DNA from: Gordonibacter sp034932485
Lineage (GTDB): Bacteria > Actinomycetota > Coriobacteriia > Coriobacteriales > Eggerthellaceae
Assembly (NCBI GenBank): GCA_034932485.1
Contig: JAYFOQ010000009.1
Coordinates: forward strand, 75,295-139,294
Direction: 5' to 3'
DNA length: 64,000 bases
In this document: in pieces, positions 16,124-23,039 of the stretch
Layout: each line of letters begins with the position of its first letter
Numbering within the stretch: the first letter of the stretch is position 1
Translations under genes and position numbers: made by a program
The notes under the pieces: model-generated
Database searches by the model: none
What the model saw: only the letters and a program-made list of their open reading frames with translations
What the model was told of the DNA's origin: nothing

Positions 16124-17698
16124 ATGACTTCAGCAAAAACAAGTGCAACGTCACTTCGAAAAAATCACGTAACGCGTGGTATTGTCTTTGCAGCGCTTGG
16201 TGGTATTTGCTGGGGCTTCTCGGGTACCTGCGCCCAGCTCCTTACCGGTGATCTGGGCGTGCCGGTAGCGTGGATTACTTGCGTACGGCTTTTGATGGGT
16301 GCGGCAATCTTCCTTGGTGCGTGCCTTGTTAAGAACTGGCGTAGCCTGCGTGCCGTCATGCGCGACAAACGTTCGTTGTTACGTATTGCAGCATTTGCTC
16401 TTTTTGGGGTGTTGCTTACGCAGATAAGCTATCTTTCTTCAATTTCATTTACCAATGCTGGTACTGGTACCGTACTTGAGCGTCTCGGACTTATCGTTAT
16501 CATGCTGTACGTATGCCTACGAGCCAAACGTTTACCAAAAGCGCGTGAGGCTTTGGGCCTGGTGTTAGCTATCGGGGGTACGTTTCTTATTGCAACCAAG
16601 GGCAATTTTGGCGTTTTGGCTATTCCGGCTGAGGGGTTATTTTGGGGCATTGTCTCTGCATTTGCCTTAGCGTGTTACACCCTCATCCCCGGTAAGGCAT
16701 TGGAGAAGTGGGGTAGTTTCATTGTTACCGGTTTGGCAATGTTACTGGGCGGTGTTGTAGCTACGGTGTTTGTTCAGCCCTGGGATATTCCCGTGGCCAT
16801 TAATCCACAACTCACGGGCGTTATGGTGGCCATGGTGGTTATTGGCACGTTTTTAGCTTATCTTTTCTACTTGCAGGGTATCACTGATGCTGGCCCTGTG
16901 CGTGCTGGTTTGGTTGGTTGTGTTGAGCCTGTGTCTGCTACGGTCATCTCGGCAGTGTGGCTAGGTACTCCTGTTCTGCCAGTTGACATAGTGGGCATGC
17001 TGATGATTATGACTATGATGGTGTTAGTGACGCAGCGTGGTGAGTCTACCAATCAACCGGTCGATGCCTATGAGGGTTCAGTGGACGACTTACCTCCCTT
17101 CGAAGGCCGCGCTTCGCTCCTTGGTTATTACCGCACGCGGCCTGCCGTGCACGATGACTTCGTTCGTTTTCAGGAAATACTAGCCGATGGTCATGAGACG
17201 CTGGCTGCTTTGGGCGTGGACGAGAAGAAGTCTAAGATGTACCCCTCTGAGCGTCGTGTCATGCGTGCTATCGATTGGAAGACAGCCTATGTTGTTACGC
17301 TTTCGGACAAAAATGACGAAATGAAAGATGCTGATGAACGCATCATAGGGGTGTTTGCCCTCAATCCTGACGGCGATGAGGCTTATGCCCACGCGATGAA
17401 TGCCTCATGGCTTTCGGAATCTCCCGAGCCTCCAGATAAAACGACATATGCGGCGCTTCACTGGGTAACGGTTGCTGCAGAGGCTCGTCGACGTGGCGTG
17501 GGTATGTTCATCTTGGGAGAGGCTGATCGCTTGGCTAGAGCCGCAGGAAAGACAAGTGTGCGTTGTGATACTTACCAAACCAATAACGCCATGAGAGCGT
17601 TGCTTGTGGCATTTGGTTTTACGCCTTGCGGTGAGATTATTCTATTTGATCGGCTCGGTCGCGCAAGGCGAAGAGCCACCTTTGAGCGAATGTGGTAG
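16124..17698 (+). CDS. EamA (DMT) transporter fused to a GNAT acetyltransferase, copy 2
   Basis: A tandem paralogue of the preceding gene, 524 residues, with the same architecture: ten membrane helices (about residues 15-295) with GGICWGFSGTCAQLL near residue 25 and AIPAEGLFWGIVSAFALACY near 165, a linker with DDLPPFEGRASLLGYY near 320, and a GNAT domain whose acetyl-CoA loop RRRGVG is near 455. The GNAT domain carries an insertion of charged residues near 395 (SDKNDEMKDADER). The ATG at 16124 follows GAGGAAGGGGG. About 150 bases separate it from copy 1. The divergence between copies suggests an old duplication with separate substrates rather than a recent one. Confidence 0.88.
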   Translation: MTSAKTSATSLRKNHVTRGIVFAALGGICWGFSGTCAQLLTGDLGVPVAWITCVRLLMGAAIFLGACLVKNWRSLRAVMRDKRSLLRIAAFALFGVLLTQISYLSSISFTNAGTGTVLERLGLIVIMLYVCLRAKRLPKAREALGLVLAIGGTFLIATKGNFGVLAIPAEGLFWGIVSAFALACYTLIPGKALEKWGSFIVTGLAMLLGGVVATVFVQPWDIPVAINPQLTGVMVAMVVIGTFLAYLFYLQGITDAGPVRAGLVGCVEPVSATVISAVWLGTPVLPVDIVGMLMIMTMMVLVTQRGESTNQPVDAYEGSVDDLPPFEGRASLLGYYRTRPAVHDDFVRFQEILADGHETLAALGVDEKKSKMYPSERRVMRAIDWKTAYVVTLSDKNDEMKDADERIIGVFALNPDGDEAYAHAMNASWLSESPEPPDKTTYAALHWVTVAAEARRRGVGMFILGEADRLARAAGKTSVRCDTYQTNNAMRALLVAFGFTPCGEIILFDRLGRARRRATFERMW

Positions 17699-17745
17699 CC
17701 CCACCGGTCGTTTGACGGCCAATCGCTCATCCAATGTTGTGCTGT

Positions 17746-17804
17746 CTCGAAACAGTATTTTCCCGATGCTGTTTCGAGAGAAATCCCCTTTGTTTCGAGA
17801 GAAA
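17746..17804 (+). repeat. Inverted and direct repeats before the free-standing GNAT gene
   Basis: CTCGAAACAG at 17746-17755 is the exact complement of CTGTTTCGAG at 17769-17778. The motif TGTTTCGAGAGAAA occurs twice, at 17770-17783 and 17791-17804. The repeats sit between the stop of EamA-GNAT copy 2 and the ribosome-binding site of the GNAT gene, so they could be a regulator site or a terminator. Confidence 0.6.
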
Positions 17805-17814
17805 GTGAACGCCT

Positions 17815-18348
17815 GTGCAATTTCGTTTGACCAGCGTGTCGGATATCGACCGCATTATGGATATTCTGGCAGACGGCCGCCGCTCGCTTGCCGCCATCGG
17901 TATCGATCAGTGGCAAGGGGGGTATCCCCATCGTGATGCTATCGAGGGGGACGTCAAGCGCGGTGACTCCTATGTTGCCGTGGACGACAATGGCATGATT
18001 ATGGCTACGGCCATGGTGGGTTTCGCGGGTGAGCGTGATTACGATCATATTGAGGGAGGTTCATGGTTGACCCAGTGTGTTTCAGCCGATCCTCATTATG
18101 GAGTGGTGCACCGGGTAGCTGTTTCAGACGCTTGTAAGGGACGTGGTATGGCGTCGCTGCTTTTGAACAATGCAGAGCGCCTGACGCACGAGCGGGGTTG
18201 TGCCAGCGTACGCATTGATACCCATCCTGGCAATACCCCCATGCGTCGATTGTTGGATAAGCGCGGTTATGCGCAATGTGGCACCATTTATATTGCGCAT
18301 GCCGAAGGGGGGACTCCCGATCGTATTGCCTACGAAAAGCTGGTTTAG
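17815..18348 (+). CDS. GNAT-family N-acetyltransferase related to the fused domains
   Basis: A 177-residue soluble enzyme expected to move acetyl from acetyl-CoA to an amine; the substrate is unknown. It is clearly homologous to the C-terminal domains of the two preceding EamA-GNAT proteins: LAAIGIDQWQGGYP near residue 27 matches FAALGIDEGRKKYP, GSWLTQ matches GAWLTD, and RRLLDKRGYAQCGTIY near the end matches the fused copies. The acetyl-CoA loop is KGRGMA near residue 109. The GTG at 17815 follows GAGAAAG. It may represent the ancestral stand-alone enzyme or a partner to the fusions. Confidence 0.85.
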   Translation: MQFRLTSVSDIDRIMDILADGRRSLAAIGIDQWQGGYPHRDAIEGDVKRGDSYVAVDDNGMIMATAMVGFAGERDYDHIEGGSWLTQCVSADPHYGVVHRVAVSDACKGRGMASLLLNNAERLTHERGCASVRIDTHPGNTPMRRLLDKRGYAQCGTIYIAHAEGGTPDRIAYEKLV

Positions 18349-18429
18349 GGTGTCAACCGGCTGTGCATATTCTGTCGGTTGCCAATGCCCGCACCTGCTG
18401 AGACTTGAGACGTTATAATAGTTTCTACT

Positions 18430-19329
18430 ATGTCGGTTGTCTCACGAGAAAAAATCGCGCTCGTCGTATTTGCGGGCCTTATTGCCCTGAGCTTGCTCGG
18501 GTTTAGTTGGTATTTGCTTGCGGGTCATTCTTGGAATGTCGCTGCTTCAAACATTGACGATACGTTTGGTAGCATGGAGGGTTACACGGCTATTGTTTAC
18601 CCGGGAACAAAGTTACCTGCCGAAAAGCCTACCGATGCGAGCAGCTCAGAATCTTCTGTTGGCTCGAGTACACCCGATGCATTGTCTGACAAAACGGGCG
18701 CTTCAGAGTCAGGGGTAATGGGGAGCGCGTCTTCTTTAGAATCAGGCGTTGCCAAAACGAGTGAGGGGAAGGGTGAAAGCTTACCCCTTGCGAGCAACGG
18801 TGGAGCCGCTGAGGCTACGTTGTCCCTTTCTAATGAATCGACATCCTCTTCAGATGAAGGAGGCACTTCAGCGTCGGATGACGCAGAGGTAGCGGCGTCA
18901 TCAAAAAAGAAACCTCTGACGGTCGATGAGGCAAAAGAAAGTTATGAATCTAAGAATGCAATCGTATTCGCCCTTGATACCACCGATCTTGAGCGTTATC
19001 GTGAGGGCACAATTCTGAAAAAAGGTGGGCATCGTTTCGGTGTGTTTAGCGTAACGGAGTCTGTTTCCAGTATTGTATTAGACAAGCAAATTGCATATTT
19101 CAAACGACATAAGGTTGACTTTATTGTGGCCATAACGCCCGATAAGAGTTATTTTGAAGGTGCATCAGGTCTTGATATTGTTATATGCACTGGTGATGAA
19201 GGCCTGTTCGTTATGGGGGAAACGCATAACGGCACGTTCTATGTCGATACTCCTGAATTAGATCGCGTTGGTGCTATTCTTATATCGCCAAGTAATGTTG
19301 TGTCGGCAAAGGTTTTGGAGAGCTCTTAG
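18430..19329 (+). CDS. Membrane-anchored extracellular protein with a phosphoesterase-like C-terminal part
   Basis: A 299-residue protein with a single N-terminal membrane helix (about residues 9-31), a short folded part (about 35-60), a Ser/Glu/Ala-rich low-complexity linker (about 65-165) and a C-terminal domain of about 125 residues. The last domain has GHRFGVFSVTES, VDFIVAITPDKSYFEGASGLDIVICTGDE spread over its core, and FYVDTPELDRVGAILISP, resembling the back half of UshA-like 5'-nucleotidase metallophosphoesterases. The metal-binding motifs D-x-H, GD, GNH and GH-x-H are not present, so it is probably not an active phosphatase. It is monocistronic and unrelated to the GNAT genes before it. 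Confidence 0.7.
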   Translation: MSVVSREKIALVVFAGLIALSLLGFSWYLLAGHSWNVAASNIDDTFGSMEGYTAIVYPGTKLPAEKPTDASSSESSVGSSTPDALSDKTGASESGVMGSASSLESGVAKTSEGKGESLPLASNGGAAEATLSLSNESTSSSDEGGTSASDDAEVAASSKKKPLTVDEAKESYESKNAIVFALDTTDLERYREGTILKKGGHRFGVFSVTESVSSIVLDKQIAYFKRHKVDFIVAITPDKSYFEGASGLDIVICTGDEGLFVMGETHNGTFYVDTPELDRVGAILISPSNVVSAKVLESS

Positions 19330-19400
19330 TCTCTTGGCCATAAGTGCTGCATTTTTGCTATTCTCGGGTGATACGAGTTGACACTGTGGGGTAAATAATT

Positions 19401-19431
19401 AAAGGCCCCCGGTGCTGTACCGGAAGCCTTT
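19401..19431 (-). terminator. Terminator of gdhA
   Basis: Read on the minus strand, AAAGGCTTCCGGT pairs with ACCGGGGGCCTTT around a short loop and is followed by AATTATTT. It lies about 40 bases behind the gdhA stop. Confidence 0.75.
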
Positions 19432-19472
19432 AACCAGAATCACCTTAGAGCGTTGCTTTACCTTAGTGGTGC

Positions 19473-20804
19473 TTAGACGACACCCTGTGCCATCATCGCA
19501 TCTGCAAGCTTTTTAAAGCCGGCAATATTGGCGCCCATAACATAGTTACCCTCGTGACCATATTCCTTGGCAGCATCGTCTGCCGCATGATAGATGTTCT
19601 TCATAATGCTTTGTAGCTTGGCATCCACTTCCTCGAACGTCCAAGACAAACGTTCGGAGTTCTGTGACATTTCCAGACCCGATGTAGCCACGCCACCAGC
19701 GTTTGCCGCTTTACCGGGGCAAAACACAACACCATTTTCCATGAGATATTCAGTGGCATCCATGGTGGTGGGCATGTTGGCACCTTCGGCAACGATTTTG
19801 CAGCCGTTTGCTACGAGTTGTTTTGCGTCGTCTAGAAGGAGCTCGTTTTGGGTTGCGCAAGGTAATGCAATATCAACAGGAACGCTCCATACGCCACGGC
19901 CTTCATGATATTCTACGCCTTCCTTACGTTCTGCATATGCAGAAATGCGGGCGCGTTCTACTTCCTTGATCTGTTTTACGAGGTCAAGATCGATGCCCGC
20001 AGGATCGTAAATCCAGCCAGTAGAGTCGGAGAGCGTAACTACGTTAGCGCCCAGCTCCTGTGCTTTTTCGGTAGCATAGATGGCTACATTTCCTGAACCG
20101 GAAACGGAAACGGTTTTGCCTTCAAAACTATCGTTGTGACAATTTAGATACTCTTGTACGAAGTAGATCAAGCCGTAGCCAGTAGCTTCCGTACGAGCGA
20201 GCGAGCCACCGTAGGAAAGGCCTTTACCGGTGAGTACACCTTCCCATACGTTGCGAATGCGTTTGTATTGACCAAACATAAAGCCAATCTCGCGTCCACC
20301 TGTGCCAATGTCGCCAGCCGGCACGTCGGTATCGGCACCGATGTGTTTGCAAAGCTCGGTCATGAAGCTCTGGCAAAAACGCATGATTTCCATGTCTGAC
20401 TTACCCTTGGGGTCGAAGTCGCAGCCGCCTTTGCCGCCACCCATGGGGAGAGTGGTTAGGCTGTTCTTGAAAATTTGCTCAAAGCCCAAAAACTTAATGA
20501 TGCCGAGGTTTACCGAAGGATGTAGGCGTAGGCCACCTTTATAGGGCCCGAGGCAGCTGTTGTACTGTACGCGGAAGCCGCGGTTTACTCGTACGTTATT
20601 CTCGTCGTCCACCCAAGGTACGCGGAACATGACCACGCGCTCCGGCTCAACGATACGCTCAAGCAGAGCCGCTTTTTCGTAGGCAGGATTTGCTTCAATG
20701 ACTGGTTCCAATGATGTTAGTACTTCTGTGACGGCCTGGATGAACTCAGGCTCGTTGGCGTTCTTGGCTTTGACCTGTTCGATGACGTTGTCAACGTAAC
20801 TCAT
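19473..20804 (-). CDS. gdhA: NADP-type glutamate dehydrogenase
   Basis: Catalyses interconversion of glutamate with 2-oxoglutarate and ammonia in the cytoplasm. The length of 443 residues is that of the hexameric class I enzymes. Signature segments are YKGGLRLHPSVN with the substrate-binding Lys, LPMGGGKGG with the catalytic Lys, PAGDIGTGGREIG, and the Rossmann motif SGSGNVAIYA near residue 240. NPAYEKAALLERIVEPERV near the N terminus is typical of the family. AAGGAGG precedes the ATG. The gene stands alone on the minus strand with its own terminator. In an anaerobe it may serve both ammonium assimilation and amino-acid catabolism. Confidence 0.96.
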   Translation of the reverse strand: MSYVDNVIEQVKAKNANEPEFIQAVTEVLTSLEPVIEANPAYEKAALLERIVEPERVVMFRVPWVDDENNVRVNRGFRVQYNSCLGPYKGGLRLHPSVNLGIIKFLGFEQIFKNSLTTLPMGGGKGGCDFDPKGKSDMEIMRFCQSFMTELCKHIGADTDVPAGDIGTGGREIGFMFGQYKRIRNVWEGVLTGKGLSYGGSLARTEATGYGLIYFVQEYLNCHNDSFEGKTVSVSGSGNVAIYATEKAQELGANVVTLSDSTGWIYDPAGIDLDLVKQIKEVERARISAYAERKEGVEYHEGRGVWSVPVDIALPCATQNELLLDDAKQLVANGCKIVAEGANMPTTMDATEYLMENGVVFCPGKAANAGGVATSGLEMSQNSERLSWTFEEVDAKLQSIMKNIYHAADDAAKEYGHEGNYVMGANIAGFKKLADAMMAQGVV

Positions 20805-20937
20805 CTCGTGGGACCTCCTTCGGGAAATTTATATCTTTCCTTATTATAGGCGGCGATTCATGAGGTGCGTTGTTATTTAAAGAAGATGAAACAAAACCCC
20901 TTCGAAAGGTGAATAAGAGCTAAAGAAAAGCTCACTT

Positions 20938-21423
20938 TTACTGCAATGCTTGATCCACTAAACGCTGGAGATTGTCTACGAAGCGCTCGCGGTCATCGTC
21001 TTCAAAAGCAGCGGGACCTTTTGTGCGTCCGCCGCGTCTACGAACAGTTGCCTCGATATGGCGCATTTGCAAATCTGAATCGATAGTGGCCAGTTCGTAG
21101 ATGCGGCCACGTACTCCAATAGCTTTTGCTCCGCGACCAAGCACCATGGCGGCTAAGCCAATGTCTTGAGTTACGACAATGTCATTTGGCTGCAATTCCT
21201 GTACGATGGCGAAATCGGCTGCGTCGGCACCGACGCCTACCGTGAGGGTGTCGGCCCAAAAACCGTCGTTTGGTTCGCGGGGGTCGTTTCGCCGGAGATG
21301 ACGTGCAAGATTCTGTGTGGAGTTTCCTGCGATAACAACCGGTATATTGTTGCGGCGGGCTACCGCTAATGTTTCGGATGTGACCGGGCAGGCGTCGGCA
21401 TCGATATAGACAGTTGGTTTCAT
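20938..21423 (-). CDS. YaiI/YqxD family protein (UPF0178)
   Basis: A 161-residue cytoplasmic protein of the YaiI/YqxD family (UPF0178), a PIN-like fold whose function has not been established. The conserved pattern is visible: IDADACPV at the N terminus, VGVGADAADFAIV near residue 67, VVTQDIGLAAMVLGRGAKAIG near 87, and GGRTKGPAAFEDDDRERF near the C terminus. The ATG at 21423 is chosen as it begins the family domain; a longer ORF upstream has no family similarity. AAAGGAT precedes it by about 11 bases. It is transcribed away from the Fic gene. Confidence 0.88.
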   Translation of the reverse strand: MKPTVYIDADACPVTSETLAVARRNNIPVVIAGNSTQNLARHLRRNDPREPNDGFWADTLTVGVGADAADFAIVQELQPNDIVVTQDIGLAAMVLGRGAKAIGVRGRIYELATIDSDLQMRHIEATVRRRGGRTKGPAAFEDDDRERFVDNLQRLVDQALQ

Positions 21424-21562
21424 GGGAGGAATGGATCCTTTCTGGGTATGCGAAAAGTATAGAGCTTCAATGCCAAACCCGCTACCTTGGAGGCGTTTCT
21501 GCTGTGTTGGTGATAGCCCTAACGCGTAGAGCACGCTATAGTAGGAGTAGCAAGGTTGCGAC

Positions 21563-21574
21563 GGGGGGGGGGGG
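21563..21574 (+). repeat. Homopolymeric G12 tract in the leader of the Fic gene
   Basis: Twelve consecutive G residues lie 18 bases before the ATG at 21593, just upstream of the ribosome-binding site AGGGGAG (21581-21587) and downstream of a possible -10 (TATAGT, 21537-21542). Long G tracts are prone to slipped-strand length changes. Confidence 0.85.
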
Positions 21575-21592
21575 TTGCAAAGGGGAGTCTAA

Positions 21593-22816
21593 ATGTATAA
21601 GCCGGTTCCAATAGGAAAGCAAGGATTCGTCTTGTCGCCAACAACACAGGCGGCTATAGCACGAGCCGAATCATCGATGGTTCGTATGGAAGATCGCGCC
21701 TGTTTGGGTGGTGTGGATAGGGCGCTCATGCATACACTTGCACGTGTTGAAGCGATATCTACCATTCGTATTGAAGGCAAGCGACCTTCTTTGAGTGCGA
21801 TTTTGTATCTTGAGGCGTACCTTGAAGGGAATCGTGCTGAGGGCGTTAGTCGTATCGATTCGATTGATGCGTATGATTTCGAAAACGATGAGGCGCGACA
21901 GGCTGCGCTTGAGGTGTTACGGTTTCTAAGTGCAGTGCGTTATCTCTACTATGAGACCGATCCCGACCAGCCGCTCACACCCGAGGTATTGCTGGATATT
22001 CACTCGCTTTGCATGTATGGTGCTCCTGCGTGTGAAACAGGAGTGCAGTTCAGGAAAAAGCGTTACGAGCTTTCTGATGCAGATGCTGCGGCTTTGGTGT
22101 ACGCACCTCCCAAGCCCGAAGATCTACCTGCTCTCTTGGAAGACTTATGCGCATTTGCAAACAAAGAGGTGTATGCGCCGATAGGACAAGCGGCTATTGC
22201 TCATTTTCAATTTGAGAGCATTAAGCCTTTTAAGTCGGGCCTCGATAAAACAGGACGACTGATGTGTCATGCTATTATGCGCAAACGCGGCCTTATGCGT
22301 TCGTTGGTGGCTCCCATAGGGCTAGAACCTGCAATTGATACAAAAAGTCATGCCGAATCATTGCTTCCCTATAATTTCGGGCTGGCTTCCGATGAGTGTG
22401 AGCGATTAGTGCTCGTCAATCGCTGGGCAGATTTTTGCGCTTGGTCGGCTGAGGTGTCTGCAAAAGTTACCAACGTACATTTAAATGCGGTTATTACCTT
22501 GCGAGAGCGGTGGGTTGAGGAATTGGGTCGACCCAGTAAAGGATCGGCTTCCGAAGCTCTCATTGGTCTTTTGCCTGGTCTTCCGGTTCTTACCGTGAAG
22601 CAGGCAGTGGGTTTGACAGGCAAGAGCATCTCGTCGGTAAATGATGCTTTTGCTCGTCTCGAGGCGGCGGGCATCATTCGTGAAGCAGACAGCGCACAGC
22701 GTAGCCGTGTGTTCGTGGCGCCACATGCTGTCGACCTTTTTGATGAGCTTGATCGTAAAGTGGCGCCGCTTACTCCTGTTTCGCGTGACTCGTTTGGCGC
22801 GATCTTTGTTTCCTAG
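21593..22816 (+). CDS. Fic-family protein with degenerate catalytic motif and C-terminal winged helix
   Basis: A 407-residue protein of the Fic superfamily, in which active members transfer AMP to target proteins. The N-terminal inhibitory-helix motif is intact as TIRIEG near residue 57. The core normally reads HPF-x-(D/E)GNGR-x-x-R; here it is IKPFKSGLDKTGR near residue 210, so the catalytic His is Lys and the Asp/Asn/Gly/Arg of the nucleotide-binding turn are changed. The upstream HFQFES is kept. A winged-helix segment (about 305-375, LTVKQAVGLTGKSISSVNDAFARLEAAGII) may bind DNA. AMPylation activity is doubtful; a regulatory role is possible. The G12 tract in the leader may make expression variable. 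Confidence 0.82.
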   Translation: MYKPVPIGKQGFVLSPTTQAAIARAESSMVRMEDRACLGGVDRALMHTLARVEAISTIRIEGKRPSLSAILYLEAYLEGNRAEGVSRIDSIDAYDFENDEARQAALEVLRFLSAVRYLYYETDPDQPLTPEVLLDIHSLCMYGAPACETGVQFRKKRYELSDADAAALVYAPPKPEDLPALLEDLCAFANKEVYAPIGQAAIAHFQFESIKPFKSGLDKTGRLMCHAIMRKRGLMRSLVAPIGLEPAIDTKSHAESLLPYNFGLASDECERLVLVNRWADFCAWSAEVSAKVTNVHLNAVITLRERWVEELGRPSKGSASEALIGLLPGLPVLTVKQAVGLTGKSISSVNDAFARLEAAGIIREADSAQRSRVFVAPHAVDLFDELDRKVAPLTPVSRDSFGAIFVS

Positions 22817-22904
22817 GAAACGTATGGCTTTGATAAAACGATGATCGTTGCGGCTTTTCTGAAATCCCGCAAACTCGTCTTTTATCACTTCCCCCTTTTT
22901 ATAC

Positions 22905-23016
22905 TGGATGCAAGGGTGGGGGCAAGCCGCCAGTCGACGGGCTGGCACTCGGGCGCTTTAATGAGCGCTGCCGAACGGAAGCTGCAGGTTCCAAAAGGCC
23001 TCGCACTCACTTGCAG
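22905..23016 (+). promoter_or_regulatory. Structured leader, candidate molybdenum-cofactor riboswitch
   Basis: The leader closes with TGCAAG (22909-22914) pairing CTTGCA (23010-23015). Inside are a GCCAG...CTGGC hairpin, a CGGGCGCT...AGCGCTGCCG hairpin and a GGAA...TTCC hairpin, with GCCGCCAG, CCGAACGGAAG and CCAAAAGGCC between them, resembling what I recall of Moco RNA. It ends 23 bases before a molybdoenzyme gene, as expected. Identification from memory is uncertain. Confidence 0.55.
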
Positions 23017-23039
23017 TCAAGGCAGGGGAGGAGGGTCAC

